Shown here piece by piece: positions 27,180 to 35,542 of a stretch of DNA of 64,000 bases. Made by a program: the position numbers and the translations under genes. The stretch lies in NCBI RefSeq assembly GCF_002943465.1, contig NZ_PTQY01000001.1, forward strand, positions 558,001 through 622,000, in the 5' to 3' direction. Source of the DNA: Rhodoferax sp. TS-BS-61-7 (lineage in GTDB: Bacteria; Pseudomonadota; Gammaproteobacteria; Burkholderiales; Burkholderiaceae_C). The notes under the pieces were generated by a model, which was not told where the DNA came from, made no database searches, and saw only the letters and a program-made list of their open reading frames with translations. Position 1 is the stretch's first letter, and each line of letters starts with the position of its first letter.

Positions 27180-27989
27180 TTAGTTGCGCACCAATTCGGG
27201 GCCCAATGACATACCCATGTTTTGAAGGGCCATACGCAGTGCAGCAAAGGCCGGCTCCACCACTGCAGGTGCGCCCTTGACACCCAACTCGATGTGGCGC
27301 CCCCACTCGGGGTGGTCCACACTGGGCAGGCTGAACACCTTGATGGCGTAGTCGCGCTCCAGGGTTTCCATGAGCGGCGTGAGGGCCGACTCCATGGCAC
27401 CAAAAACAATCACGGAACGCTCCAGATGCGCCTCACGCACAAACAGGTGGGCATAACGCGCATCCAGCACGGAGGCCACCATGGGCCAGGCCATCACCGG
27501 AAAACCGGGGACAAAGTGGACATGGCCGCCACCCCGACCCAAGCAACTGAAGCCCGGAATCTTGTTGTAGGGGTTGGGAATGATCTCGGCCCCCTGCGGA
27601 AACGTGCCCATGTTGAGCCGGTGCACATTGTCGGCACGGTCGGGTTCGTACGGCAGGCCTTGCTCTTTGGCCACGTCTTGCATACGTTCGCGTATCAGCA
27701 CCTCCGCCTGCGGATGCAGCACCAGCGGCAGGCCCAGCGCCCGGCCTGCACACTGGCGGGTGTGGTCATCGGGCGTGGCGCCAATGCCGCCAAACGAAAA
27801 CACCACGTCCCCCGAGGCAAAGGCGCGCTGCAGGGTCTGGGTGATGCGTTCCGGATCGTCACCCACATAGTCGGCATAGGCGACAGACAGGCCTCGCGCC
27901 GACAGCAGCTCGATGGCTTTGGCCAGGTGTTTGTCGGCCCGTTTACCCGAGAGGATTTCGTCCCCGATGATGACCAGTCCAAAGTTCAT
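27180..27989 (-). CDS. CinA-like molybdopterin-binding-domain protein
   Basis: A 269-residue protein of the competence/damage-inducible protein A N-terminal (MoaB-like) family: MNFGLVIIGDEILSGKRADKH, FSFGGIGATPDDHTRQ and GRGGGHVHFVPGFPVMAW. The C-terminal CinA amidase part is absent, as in many betaproteobacteria. The start at 27989 overlaps the upstream gene by 4 bp (ATGA). Enzyme activity is uncertain; full-length CinA proteins are linked with NMN deamidation and pyrophosphatase activity. Confidence 0.85.
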   Translation of the reverse strand: MNFGLVIIGDEILSGKRADKHLAKAIELLSARGLSVAYADYVGDDPERITQTLQRAFASGDVVFSFGGIGATPDDHTRQCAGRALGLPLVLHPQAEVLIRERMQDVAKEQGLPYEPDRADNVHRLNMGTFPQGAEIIPNPYNKIPGFSCLGRGGGHVHFVPGFPVMAWPMVASVLDARYAHLFVREAHLERSVIVFGAMESALTPLMETLERDYAIKVFSLPSVDHPEWGRHIELGVKGAPAVVEPAFAALRMALQNMGMSLGPELVRN

Positions 27990-28837
27990 GGTAGCTCCAG
28001 CACATCCGCCACCGGCAAAGGCTCCTGGGCCGCGGCGGCGACTTGTTCCAGCCGCAACTGCTGCAGCGCCGCCAGGCAGTAGTGGGTGAACCAGAGCGAG
28101 GAGAAGGCGAAGATCAATGTGTACAGCCAAATGGACAGGGGCACCAACACTGGGGCCAGCGCCACCGCCACAAAACCGATCGACCACACCAGGCTGGGCG
28201 CCGCCCCCAGGTAACCCGTGAAGATGCCCATGCCCAGCAGCCACCAGCGGTGGCGGCGCATCAGGGTGTGGCGCTCCTCGGTCGTGGCGTGGTCTGCCAA
28301 TGCGTCAAACGCCAACACGCGGTAAGTGAGCCAGCCCCAAATGAGCGGCGGCAACACCAGCACCAGCGGCGGCACAAACCACAGGGGCATGGACAACAGC
28401 AAAAGCACCAGCGCGATGAGGCTGGCGCTCAGACCCCACAACACGCTCACCAGATACGACGCCCCCCCCGTGCGCTCCAGCGCGGGAAAGCGGCGCTGCG
28501 TGACCAGCCGCACAATCATGGGCGTCATCAGCGTGGCCACCACCAGCAAGCTGGCCACCACAATCAGCGGGGTGGCCAGGGCAATCACGATCAGCGGCAC
28601 CAATACCGTCTTGAGTTTGCCCGCACCAATCGATTCGAGCCAGGCCCAGAGCTGGTTCAGCAGATCCGAGGACTCCAGCAAGCTCTGCACAGCAGCCAGC
28701 GCCGGGTCCATATAAAAGTAGCCCAGACCAGCGATCAAACCGATCACCAACAGCAGCGGCAACAGGGAAAGTCCGATCACCTTGGGGTGCAGACAGTAGG
28801 CAACCGAGCGCCAAAACGCGTCGAGCATGGCATTCAT
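27986..28837 (-). CDS. EI24-family membrane protein (CysZ-like)
   Basis: A 283-residue inner-membrane protein with four to six hydrophobic segments: LSLLPLLLVIGLIAGLGYFY near the start, VPLIVIALATPLIVVASLLVVATL, LIALVLLLLSMPLWFVPPLVLVLPPLIWG, and a last pair near 210-255. This fits the EI24 domain shared with the sulfate transporter CysZ. No sulfur genes are nearby, so transport of sulfate is not claimed. It ends 4 bp inside the cinA-like gene and begins 3 bp after the rsuA-like stop. Confidence 0.8.
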   Translation of the reverse strand: MNAMLDAFWRSVAYCLHPKVIGLSLLPLLLVIGLIAGLGYFYMDPALAAVQSLLESSDLLNQLWAWLESIGAGKLKTVLVPLIVIALATPLIVVASLLVVATLMTPMIVRLVTQRRFPALERTGGASYLVSVLWGLSASLIALVLLLLSMPLWFVPPLVLVLPPLIWGWLTYRVLAFDALADHATTEERHTLMRRHRWWLLGMGIFTGYLGAAPSLVWSIGFVAVALAPVLVPLSIWLYTLIFAFSSLWFTHYCLAALQQLRLEQVAAAAQEPLPVADVLELP

Positions 28838-28840
28838 GAA

Positions 28841-29590
28841 TTACTCCTTGGCCTGCACAGCCACCAGCTCTTCGGCACTGAGCCAGCGCCATTGGCCAGG
28901 CGCCAGATCGGCAGGCAAGGCCACACCGCCAATACGCGAACGGTGCAAGCCCTCCACCCGGTTGCCGACAGCAGCCAGCATACGCTTGACCTGGTGGTAC
29001 TTGCCCTCGGTCAGCGTGAGGCGCAGGTGAAACTCGCTCACCGCCTCGCAAGCAGCTGCACGCACCGGTGCCGGGTCGTCGTCCAGCACCACGCCGGCCA
29101 GCAGCTTCTGCACCTGGCGCTCGTCCAGCGCGTGCTTGACCGTGACTTCATAGACCTTGGGCACATGGTGTTTGGGTGAACTCATACGATGGATGAATTT
29201 GCCATCGTCCGTGAGCAGCAGCATGCCGGTGGTGTCCTGGTCCAACCGACCCACCGCCTGCACACCCTGCACGGCCGCCTTCTGCGGCCGCAGACGCAGG
29301 GGGGATGGCAGCAAGGTGTAGATGCTGGGGTAGGTGGAGGGCTTCTGCGAGCACTCGGTACCCGCCGGTTTGTGCAGCACCAGATAGGCCTTCTCAAAGT
29401 ACTGCCACTCTACACCCTGCACCTTGAAGCGCAGCCCATCCGCTACAAATTCAGTAGCTGCTTGCGCAATAGTGACGGGGGCCAGAGCACTATCTGGCAT
29501 ATAAACCTGAACCAGACCCTGCTGGATCAAACCGGCGCAGACCCGGCGCGTGCCAAAGCCCTGTGAATAGAGAATTTCCTGAAGCTGCAT
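28841..29590 (-). CDS. RsuA-family pseudouridine synthase
   Basis: A 249-residue enzyme. An S4-like RNA-binding start (LQEILYSQGFGTRRVCAGLIQQGLVQVYM) is followed by the catalytic domain with the aspartate motif AVGRLDQDTTGMLLLTDDG and, further on, LTEGKYHQVKRMLAAVGNRVEGLHRSRIG. It isomerises a uridine in rRNA, probably 16S U516-like or 23S. A copy of a dispersed intergenic repeat lies in frame inside the gene at 29445-29500, coding for residues around 31-48, between the S4 and catalytic parts. The start at 29590 gives the standard N-terminus. Confidence 0.88.
   Translation of the reverse strand: MQLQEILYSQGFGTRRVCAGLIQQGLVQVYMPDSALAPVTIAQAATEFVADGLRFKVQGVEWQYFEKAYLVLHKPAGTECSQKPSTYPSIYTLLPSPLRLRPQKAAVQGVQAVGRLDQDTTGMLLLTDDGKFIHRMSSPKHHVPKVYEVTVKHALDERQVQKLLAGVVLDDDPAPVRAAACEAVSEFHLRLTLTEGKYHQVKRMLAAVGNRVEGLHRSRIGGVALPADLAPGQWRWLSAEELVAVQAKE
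29445..29500 (+). repeat. Dispersed ~50-bp repeat, copy C, inside rsuA-like gene
   Basis: Reads TCAGTAGCTGCTTGCGCAAT, nine further bases, then GGGGGCCAGAGCACTAT on the plus strand, matching copies at 22092 and 61956. Unlike those it lies within a coding region, on the opposite strand, and keeps the frame open. Confidence 0.7.
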
Positions 29591-29657
29591 GGTCCCTAGT
29601 ATCGCAGCCACAATCCGATAAACTGCAAAGCACCACAGTCCAGCGAAAGCCCGCCTC

Positions 29658-31190
29658 ATGTCTGATGATTTGGTGTTTAGTGACGAGCAAGCCGAAACCA
29701 GCAGCCGCAAGACCCTGCCGCCCTGGCAGATTCTGGTGGTGGACGACGAGCCTGCCGTGCACGAGGTCACCAAGCTGGTCATGTCGGACTTTGAGATGGA
29801 TGGGCGTGGCCTGCACTTCACCCACTGCTACAGCGCGGCCGAGGCACGCACCGTACTGGCAGAACGCACCGACATTGCGCTGATCCTGCTCGATGTGGTG
29901 ATGGAATCGGAACACGCCGGGCTGGAGCTGGCACGCCACATCCGCGAAGATTTGGGCAACCTCAATGTGCGCATCATCCTGCGCACCGGCCAGCCCGGGC
30001 AGGCGCCCGAAGAGCAGGTGATCCGCGACTATGACATCAACGACTACAAGGAAAAAACCGACCTCACGCGGCGCAAGCTGATCACGGTGTTTTACGCCGG
30101 GCTGCGCGCCTACCGCGACCTGATGCGCATCGAACAAGCCAGTCTGGGGCTGCGCCGCTCCATCGAGGCCATCAGCCAGGTCTGTGATTCGCGCAATCTG
30201 CGCAGCTTTGCCTCGGCGGTGCTGGAGCAGGTGAATTACCTGCTGGACCTGCATGGCGAAGGCCTGTGTGCCAGCCGGGTATCGGCCTACACGGCCAACA
30301 CCACCCAGGGACACCTCAAGGTACTGGCTGCCACCGAGGCCTATTCCCAACTCATGGTGGATGAAGAGGTGCGCAACCTGCCGCAGGGCGTGCAAACGGC
30401 CATCACCCGCGCGCTGGTGGAGAAGGTCAGTCACCATGGCGAGCGTTATTACGCGGGGTATTTCAAGACCAAGGCCGGCAGCGAGAGCCTGATCTACATG
30501 GAGTTTGCCGAAGCGGTGAGTGAGCAGGCCCGGGAGCTGCTGGAGCTGTTTTCCCGCAACGTGGCCATCACCTACGACGGCCTGCTGCTGCGCGATGACA
30601 CCGAAACCGCGCAACGCACCACCATCTGTATTCTGGGTGGTGCCATAGAGAAACGCTGCAATGAATCTTCGTCCTTGCACTTGCAGCGCGTGGGGGACAT
30701 TGCAGCCCTGCTGACCGCGGCCACCGGCGGCACCGAACAAGAGGTGGAGCTGATGCGGGTTGCGGCCACGTTGCACGATGTGGGCAAGGCCTGCATTCCC
30801 GACCACATCCTGACCAAACCCGGCCCCCTGAACCCCGAAGAATGGGCCACCATGCAAACCCACGCGCAAGAGGGACATGCACTTTTGTCGCACTCCCGCT
30901 CCCGCGTCCACACGCTGGGTGCCCAGGTGGCGCTGGAACACCACGAGCGCTGGGATGGCAGCGGCTACCCGCAGGGTCTGGCTGGCAACGCGATCAGCCT
31001 GGCCGGGCGTATTGCGGCGGTGGCCGATGTGCTGGACTCACTGGTTTGCGCCAGTTGTTACAAACCGGCTTGGCCCTTACCCGACGCGCTTAACTACCTG
31101 TTGGCGCAATCAGGCACCCACTTCGACCCCCAACTGGTGGCATTGGTACAGGCCCAGCGACAGGCCATTGAGGCTATATACGCGGGCTGA
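29658..31190 (+). CDS. HD-GYP response regulator (RpfG-like)
   Basis: A 510-residue protein: receiver at ~23-150 with Asp79 in LILLDVVMESEH; a middle region (~170-330) of the DUF3369 type; and an HD-GYP domain at ~335-505 with TLHDVGKACIPDHILTKPGPL, HAQEGHALL, ALEHHERWDGSGYPQGL and AGRIAAVADVLDSL. These are the residues of active c-di-GMP phosphodiesterases. It should lower c-di-GMP on phosphorylation by an unlinked kinase. It is divergent from the rsuA-like gene. Confidence 0.92.
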   Translation: MSDDLVFSDEQAETSSRKTLPPWQILVVDDEPAVHEVTKLVMSDFEMDGRGLHFTHCYSAAEARTVLAERTDIALILLDVVMESEHAGLELARHIREDLGNLNVRIILRTGQPGQAPEEQVIRDYDINDYKEKTDLTRRKLITVFYAGLRAYRDLMRIEQASLGLRRSIEAISQVCDSRNLRSFASAVLEQVNYLLDLHGEGLCASRVSAYTANTTQGHLKVLAATEAYSQLMVDEEVRNLPQGVQTAITRALVEKVSHHGERYYAGYFKTKAGSESLIYMEFAEAVSEQARELLELFSRNVAITYDGLLLRDDTETAQRTTICILGGAIEKRCNESSSLHLQRVGDIAALLTAATGGTEQEVELMRVAATLHDVGKACIPDHILTKPGPLNPEEWATMQTHAQEGHALLSHSRSRVHTLGAQVALEHHERWDGSGYPQGLAGNAISLAGRIAAVADVLDSLVCASCYKPAWPLPDALNYLLAQSGTHFDPQLVALVQAQRQAIEAIYAG

Positions 31191-31233
31191 AGCGCCATGT
31201 AAACTTTCATCCAAATAACTGAGCCACACAAAG

Positions 31234-31959
31234 ATGGCGTCATTTACAGGGTGGTGTTTGATGTTGCTTTCTTTTGTTTTGGGGGTTTTGGCGGGTGCCG
31301 CTCTGCTCTTGTGGCGCAACCGCTACGTGGAGCGACAGCGTCGCCGCATTCCCTCCAGTTGGCCCCTCAAAACCCGCCCTCTCGTCAACACCCAGGAACG
31401 CCGTGTCTGGATCTGGCTGACCAAGGTGATGTTCGACCAGCACATCCTCATCAAACTGCCCGTCACCCGCTTCACCGCCCCCGCCAACCAAGCCGAAGCG
31501 ACCCACTGGTACAAGCTGCTGAACGGCGTGTACTGCACCTTCACCATCTGCAGCCTGGACGGCAAGGTCATCGGCTGTGTGGATGTTCCGGGCCCCAATG
31601 GTCTGTCCATGGGCAACCAGACCCTCAAGCACAGCCTGCTGGACCAGTGCAGCATCCGCTATTGGGTGGTAGACCCGAGCAACCTGCCGCACCTGAGCCA
31701 AATCCGCGCGGCCTTTTTGGGCGAGCAGGCCGCCCAGACCACGGCAAGCCAGCCACTGGACTCCCGGTTTCAGGATGTGCGCGAGCACTTGCATGCGGTG
31801 GTGACACGCCGCCGTCAAAGCAAAGGCAACGACGCCACACCCTCGGGGCTCACGCCTTTGACCATGCCTGAATTCCCGGAGAGCCGCTTGGCCTCCGGCT
31901 GGGAGCTCAATTCCTTTGTGAGTCCCTTAGACAGCCGTATTGACGAACTCAAGCACTGA
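31234..31959 (+). CDS. Membrane-anchored DUF2726-like protein
   Basis: A 241-residue protein. One membrane helix at ~5-28 is followed by a basic stretch (RNRYVERQRRR), then a domain at ~50-165 beginning LVNTQERRVWIWLTKVMFDQHILIKLPVTRF, which resembles DUF2726 and its Vsr-like nuclease fold. The tail is low complexity. No catalytic residues are confidently identified. It starts 43 bp after the HD-GYP gene and may be co-transcribed. Function unknown. Confidence 0.65.
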   Translation: MASFTGWCLMLLSFVLGVLAGAALLLWRNRYVERQRRRIPSSWPLKTRPLVNTQERRVWIWLTKVMFDQHILIKLPVTRFTAPANQAEATHWYKLLNGVYCTFTICSLDGKVIGCVDVPGPNGLSMGNQTLKHSLLDQCSIRYWVVDPSNLPHLSQIRAAFLGEQAAQTTASQPLDSRFQDVREHLHAVVTRRRQSKGNDATPSGLTPLTMPEFPESRLASGWELNSFVSPLDSRIDELKH

Positions 31960-31995
31960 ACAAGGCAGGCGGGGCGGCGCCTATTGCCTGCTCGG

Positions 31996-32664
31996 TCAGG
32001 CACTACGTAAGCTGGCCTGTACGTCCCGGTCAAACTGCTGAATGGCGGCCTGGGTCAAGGCATCGGTGCTCCAGGCCAGCAAGCTGGCGGGCGGCAAGGT
32101 CACCGCCGCAGCCCCCAATCCCATCAGTTGGGCCAATACGTCGGGAGACTTGATGCTCGCGGCCAGCAACTGTGGACCACTGCCCTGCTGCGTCACACAC
32201 GCCTGCATCAGCGCCCACACATTGCGCCCATCGTTGACCAGGCGCCCCACATAGGGCGCCACGTAGTCGGCCCCCATGTCACGGGCCCAGAGCAGTTGGA
32301 CAGGGTTGGACAAACCCGTTAGCAAGACATCTTGTCCCTGTGCCTTGACCCACCGAATACAAGCCTCCCAGTCGGGTGCGCAGGGCAACTTGACTGTCAG
32401 CTGCACGGACAAGCGCTGCGACAGCTCCCGCAAAGAACCCAGCCACGATTCCGCCTGTGTGAGGTCGCTGCTGGGGAGCTGCAGCATGAGCTCGGCAAAT
32501 GCATGGTCCGCCGCCGCCCGCAGCAAATCGAGATAGGCTGGCAGGTTCACGGGCAGCCCAGCCTGGTGCACCAGGCTGGGATTGGTCGTGACACCACGTA
32601 CAGCCGGGCAGCCCGAAGGCAGCTTCCAACTACCCACATGGGCTGAATCAAGGTAAATCTTCAC
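31996..32664 (-). CDS. Transaldolase-family protein (fructose-6-phosphate aldolase-like)
   Basis: A 222-residue protein, the short TalC/MipB length. It begins KIYLDSAHVGSW (family Asp), then GVTTNPSL, the Schiff-base lysine in VQLTVKLPC, and the end QLLAASIKSPDVLAQLMGLGAAAVTLPP. The start is GTG at 32664 because the conserved strand begins immediately after it. It forms an operon with the mutarotase gene 11 bp upstream and is divergent from a sugar kinase; together they suggest breakdown of an unidentified sugar. Confidence 0.82.
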   Translation of the reverse strand: MKIYLDSAHVGSWKLPSGCPAVRGVTTNPSLVHQAGLPVNLPAYLDLLRAAADHAFAELMLQLPSSDLTQAESWLGSLRELSQRLSVQLTVKLPCAPDWEACIRWVKAQGQDVLLTGLSNPVQLLWARDMGADYVAPYVGRLVNDGRNVWALMQACVTQQGSGPQLLAASIKSPDVLAQLMGLGAAAVTLPPASLLAWSTDALTQAAIQQFDRDVQASLRSA

Positions 32665-32675
32665 AGCGCCGTCCT

Positions 32676-33113
32676 TTAAAGAATCACACCCTTGCAATAC
32701 ATCGCGTTGCCGTAGGCGGTGGCTTCACCACTCTGCACAATCAGGCTGGCACCCTTGATCTTGTCGTAAAACGCAAACCGCTCTACCGGCTCGACTCGCG
32801 CGGAAGGCAGACCCTGCGTCTGCAGCAAATGCACGATAGCCTGCTGTGCGTCCGTGCGATGGCTGTCGGGCTGGTGGCACACCCGCATATAGGCAGCCGG
32901 GCTGGCCACATCTTCTGCCAGAGGAATGACCGACAACACCGCGCGGCTCACCCGCTCCAGCGAATGGCCCGGCAAACGCACCAGTGGTTTGCCGGCACTC
33001 AAAAAATCGGCCGTGAAGTTGGCATCCACCACGGCCACCCACTCCCCGTGCCCCATGGCAGACAAATGCATGAGAAGTTCCGGGGTCAAGAGCGGATCGA
33101 TACCTTTTAACAT
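32676..33113 (-). CDS. RbsD/FucU-family sugar mutarotase
   Basis: A 145-residue protein: MLKGIDPLLTPELLMHLSAMGHGEWVAVVDANF holds the catalytic His and Asp, and FYDKIKGASLIVQSGEATAYGNAMYCKGVI is the conserved C-terminus. It interconverts anomers of a sugar such as fucose or ribose. It is the first gene of a pair with the transaldolase-like gene. Length and motifs favour FucU over RbsD. Confidence 0.88.
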   Translation of the reverse strand: MLKGIDPLLTPELLMHLSAMGHGEWVAVVDANFTADFLSAGKPLVRLPGHSLERVSRAVLSVIPLAEDVASPAAYMRVCHQPDSHRTDAQQAIVHLLQTQGLPSARVEPVERFAFYDKIKGASLIVQSGEATAYGNAMYCKGVIL

Positions 33114-33447
33114 GCGATAAGCTCCAAAGAAACCAGATACTGGATATTCAACGTATCAAAAGAGTAAGCGAGACGAATGAGGGTGGGATGCATGAAAAAC
33201 CTGTGGTGAGATCGTGCCTGAGCATGCCAGACACAGCATTCCAATCATATTAGTAAAACTACTTGATTTATTTATAGGTTTTTTTGGTGTAATACACAAC
33301 AACCTTTTATAAGGTCGATCAAGTGCACATTTGCGCAAAAGCGTACCAACAATCAAAGCCAGCGGCATAACCAAGTGCCCAGTGCTGGTTTAAGCTGCAG
33401 CGCTTGGCCGGACCACCCCACTGAGCAGCAAACAGAACGAGAAACAC
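33114..33447. other. Divergent intergenic region between fucU-like and sugar-kinase genes
   Basis: A 334-bp gap without a convincing gene. The middle (33240-33320) is clearly richer in A and T than its surroundings, including a TTTTTTT run, and likely holds promoters for both directions. No operator of a known family was recognised. Confidence 0.5.
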
Positions 33448-34368
33448 ATGACCGCATCAATTTGGGTATTGGGCGAAGCCCTGATGGACTGCGTAGCGCA
33501 AGCAGATGGAACGCTACGCCCTTTTATGGGTGGCAGCCCTTTTAATATGGCACGTGCCGCTGCGCTGCGGGGTGCTTCGGTGGGATATGCCAACCCATTG
33601 TCGACAGACCAATTTGGGCAACGCATGCACCAGCAGTTGGTACAAGACGGGGTAACTCCCATGAGCCCTCCCAGCGCCCTGCCCACCTCACTCGCCGTGG
33701 TGCAAATCAACAACGGCCAGCCAAGTTACGGCTTTTACCGCGAAGGCATTGCAGACCGGGACTACACGGTCAACGCGGTATTGCAACGCCTGCAAACGCA
33801 ACCTCGCGGCGTTTTACACACGGGCTCACTGCTCTTGGTACCACCCGAACACCACAAAGTGCTGGAGATACTGCAAGGCGCCAAGTCACTGGGCTGGACC
33901 ATCAGCGTGGATGTGAATCTGCGCCCCAAGCTGGCAGCCAACCTGGCGGAATACATCGAGGCCGTTCAGGCCATTGCCCAACATGCGGACTGGCTCAAGG
34001 CCAGTGATGAAGATCTGGAATTGCTGGGCTTTACCAACCCGACGCGGGCGGACGGCGCCAAAATTTCGGCCCATTTCACCGCACAAGGCACAAGCCGTGT
34101 GGCGCTGACCTTTGGTGCACAAGGCGCTTGGTTGGGCGTGGATGGCACGGCTGCGCAAGCGGATGTTCCTGCCACGAAGGTGGTGGACACCGTGGGTGCC
34201 GGAGATACCTTCTGGGGGAACTGCCTGGGGGATTGGGTGTTGAACCCGGACGGTGCCAACCAGCGAGTGGCCAACACCTTGCAAGAGGCCATGCGCGCTG
34301 CCGCCATCAACTGCGAACGCGCGGGCTGCCAGCCCCCGCGTTATGCAGAAGTACAGACCGCTGGCTAA
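33448..34368 (+). CDS. PfkB-family sugar kinase (fructokinase-like)
   Basis: A 306-residue ribokinase-type enzyme. The start WVLGEALMDCVAQ and MGGSPFNMARAAALRGASVGYA contain the sugar-binding GG motif; VDTVGAGDTFWGNCLG near residue 250 contains the catalytic Asp of the anion hole. It is divergent from the mutarotase and aldolase genes, so the three could channel one sugar: mutarotation, phosphorylation, aldol cleavage. The particular sugar is not known. Confidence 0.87.
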   Translation: MTASIWVLGEALMDCVAQADGTLRPFMGGSPFNMARAAALRGASVGYANPLSTDQFGQRMHQQLVQDGVTPMSPPSALPTSLAVVQINNGQPSYGFYREGIADRDYTVNAVLQRLQTQPRGVLHTGSLLLVPPEHHKVLEILQGAKSLGWTISVDVNLRPKLAANLAEYIEAVQAIAQHADWLKASDEDLELLGFTNPTRADGAKISAHFTAQGTSRVALTFGAQGAWLGVDGTAAQADVPATKVVDTVGAGDTFWGNCLGDWVLNPDGANQRVANTLQEAMRAAAINCERAGCQPPRYAEVQTAG

Positions 34369-34370
34369 AC

Positions 34371-34520
34371 CTATTTGTTTTTGAGCTTACCGCGGGGAAT
34401 CACCGCAGTGGTGACCGTGGTACGCACGGGATCCACAATCCCGCTGGAAGGTTTAGGCGGTGAAGTGTCCTTTTTAGGCTTCTTCGATTCTTTGTTGGAT
34501 TTTTGCTGACCTTTGGCCAT
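34371..34520 (-). CDS. Lys-rich microprotein
   Basis: A 49-residue strongly basic protein: MAKGQQKSNKESKKPKKD, then TSPPKPSSG and a C-terminus VIPRGKLKNK. A GGAGG Shine-Dalgarno precedes the ATG at 34520. Small proteins of this form recur in Burkholderiales genomes as far as I recall, but no function is known. It is convergent with the sugar kinase (2 bp between stops) and divergent from arfB. Confidence 0.65.
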   Translation of the reverse strand: MAKGQQKSNKESKKPKKDTSPPKPSSGIVDPVRTTVTTAVIPRGKLKNK

Positions 34521-34580
34521 GGTGGCCTCCTTGGTGTTGGTGGTAATGTCAAACCAGTTTAACTGCCCCAACCCCTGCCC

Positions 34581-34985
34581 ATGCCAAAACAGATTCAAAT
34601 TCAAGAAGCAGAGGTAGAAACTACAGCGATTCGTGCCCAAGGTGCCGGCGGTCAAAACGTCAACAAGGTGTCCAGCGCCATTCACCTGCGCTTTGACATT
34701 GGAGCATCGTCACTGCCGGACGATGTCAAAGAGCGACTCTTGGCCTTGCAAGACAGCCGTATCACACGCGAAGGCGTTCTGGTTCTCAAAGCCCAACAAT
34801 TCCGCACCCAGGAACTCAACCGGCTGGATGCCTTTGAGCGCTTGCACACCCTGGTCAACAGCGTGGCCACGCCCCCCAAGCCCCGCAAGGCAACCCAACC
34901 CACTTACGCCTCACGGCAGCGCCGCCTTCAGTCCAAAACCCAGCGCTCGGCGATCAAAGCCCAGCGCGGCAAACCTGTGGAGTAG
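34581..34985 (+). CDS. arfB: Alternative ribosome-rescue factor ArfB (YaeJ)
   Basis: A 134-residue peptidyl-tRNA hydrolase. The GGQ motif in RAQGAGGQNVNKVSSAIHLRFD hydrolyses peptidyl-tRNA on stalled ribosomes. The basic C-terminal tail (ASRQRRLQSKTQRSAIKAQRGK) fills the empty mRNA channel. Length fits ArfB and not RF1/RF2. It is the last gene before the integrated island, whose other end abuts ssrA, the tmRNA gene for the other rescue route. Confidence 0.92.
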   Translation: MPKQIQIQEAEVETTAIRAQGAGGQNVNKVSSAIHLRFDIGASSLPDDVKERLLALQDSRITREGVLVLKAQQFRTQELNRLDAFERLHTLVNSVATPPKPRKATQPTYASRQRRLQSKTQRSAIKAQRGKPVE

Positions 34986-34990
34986 GCAAG

Positions 34991-35025
34991 AAAAAAGCCA
35001 CCAACTATTGCTAGCTGGCGGCTTT
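34991..35025 (+). terminator. Probable terminator after arfB
   Basis: AAAGCCACCA pairs with TGGCGGCTTT (one mismatch) around a 12-base loop. The downstream T-tract is poor, so efficiency is uncertain. Confidence 0.5.
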
Positions 35026-35050
35026 GGTCTGGGAGTTGGGCTGGCGTCAA

Positions 35051-35092
35051 TTGAAAGAGGCTTTGAAAGCCTCATGAATACAAGGCTTTCAA
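35051..35092. repeat. Nested inverted repeats at left island edge
   Basis: TTGAAAGCCT (35063-35072) and AGGCTTTCAA (35083-35092) form a perfect 10-bp inverted repeat with a 10-base spacer; GAGGCTTT/AAAGCCTC at 35057-35073 forms a second dyad sharing one arm. No T-run follows, so it is not a typical terminator. It lies 16 bp from the TGTTCCCCC repeats and may be a recombination core or a protein site. Confidence 0.6.
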
Positions 35093-35108
35093 TGTAGGCG
35101 GTTGAAAT

Positions 35109-35129
35109 TGTTCCCCCGTCTGTTCCCCC
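35109..35129 (+). repeat. Left TGTTCCCCC double repeat (integrase arm/att candidate)
   Basis: Two TGTTCCCCC units separated by GTC. A copy differing at one base lies at 56426-56446 beside the integrase gene, in the same orientation. Such repeats flanking an element are typical of integrase arm-type binding sites. Confidence 0.7.
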
Positions 35130-35287
35130 GCCTTAGCTTCACTAGCGCAACACAGCCTATCTCTGGTCAGCTTGAGTATCTTCAGCAAGATAACCCCCCT
35201 GGGTCACCATGCAAACTAGCGATTCATCACCGTTGAATTCACCCGTGGGGAGTTTGAGGCGGGAGTACCTTGAGTACCCCCCCTGCA

Positions 35288-35542
35288 CTAGTTATGAGGA
35301 AACATTGGCGGGAGACCGGGAGCTGCGTCTGTTTGCGCGCTGGTGTTGCCCATTGTTTGTGCCGCTTCCAGCAAATCGACGATTCGTTCTTGCGCTTTGA
35401 CGCTTCTCGCCATGAGTGTGCGTACTTCAGTAAGCATCGCCAGCGATTCGTTGATCTTCCAGTACCAGCAAAGCAGCTCGCGGCCGATCCAAAACAATCC
35501 AATGACCACAGCGATTCCGATGACTACCCCGACTACTTCCAT
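35288..35542 (-). CDS. Small single-pass membrane protein
   Basis: An 84-residue protein with an N-terminal membrane helix (VVGVVIGIAVVIGLFWIG), then a helix WKINESLAMLTEVRTLMARSVKAQERIVDLLEAA of probable coiled-coil type, and a Pro-rich tail. A Shine-Dalgarno (AAGGGAG) stands at proper distance before the ATG. It is the leftmost gene of the island, downstream of the restriction operon. No family recognised; the layout (one helix plus coiled coil) is like phage accessory or holin-associated proteins, but that is only a resemblance. Confidence 0.6.
   Translation of the reverse strand: MEVVGVVIGIAVVIGLFWIGRELLCWYWKINESLAMLTEVRTLMARSVKAQERIVDLLEAAQTMGNTSAQTDAAPGLPPMFPHN

Noticed and set aside
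35026..35300. Search for a direct repeat of the ssrA 3' end at the left island edge
   Set aside because: Only short likeness (GGAG-TGGG pattern near 35035); not enough to call an att core.
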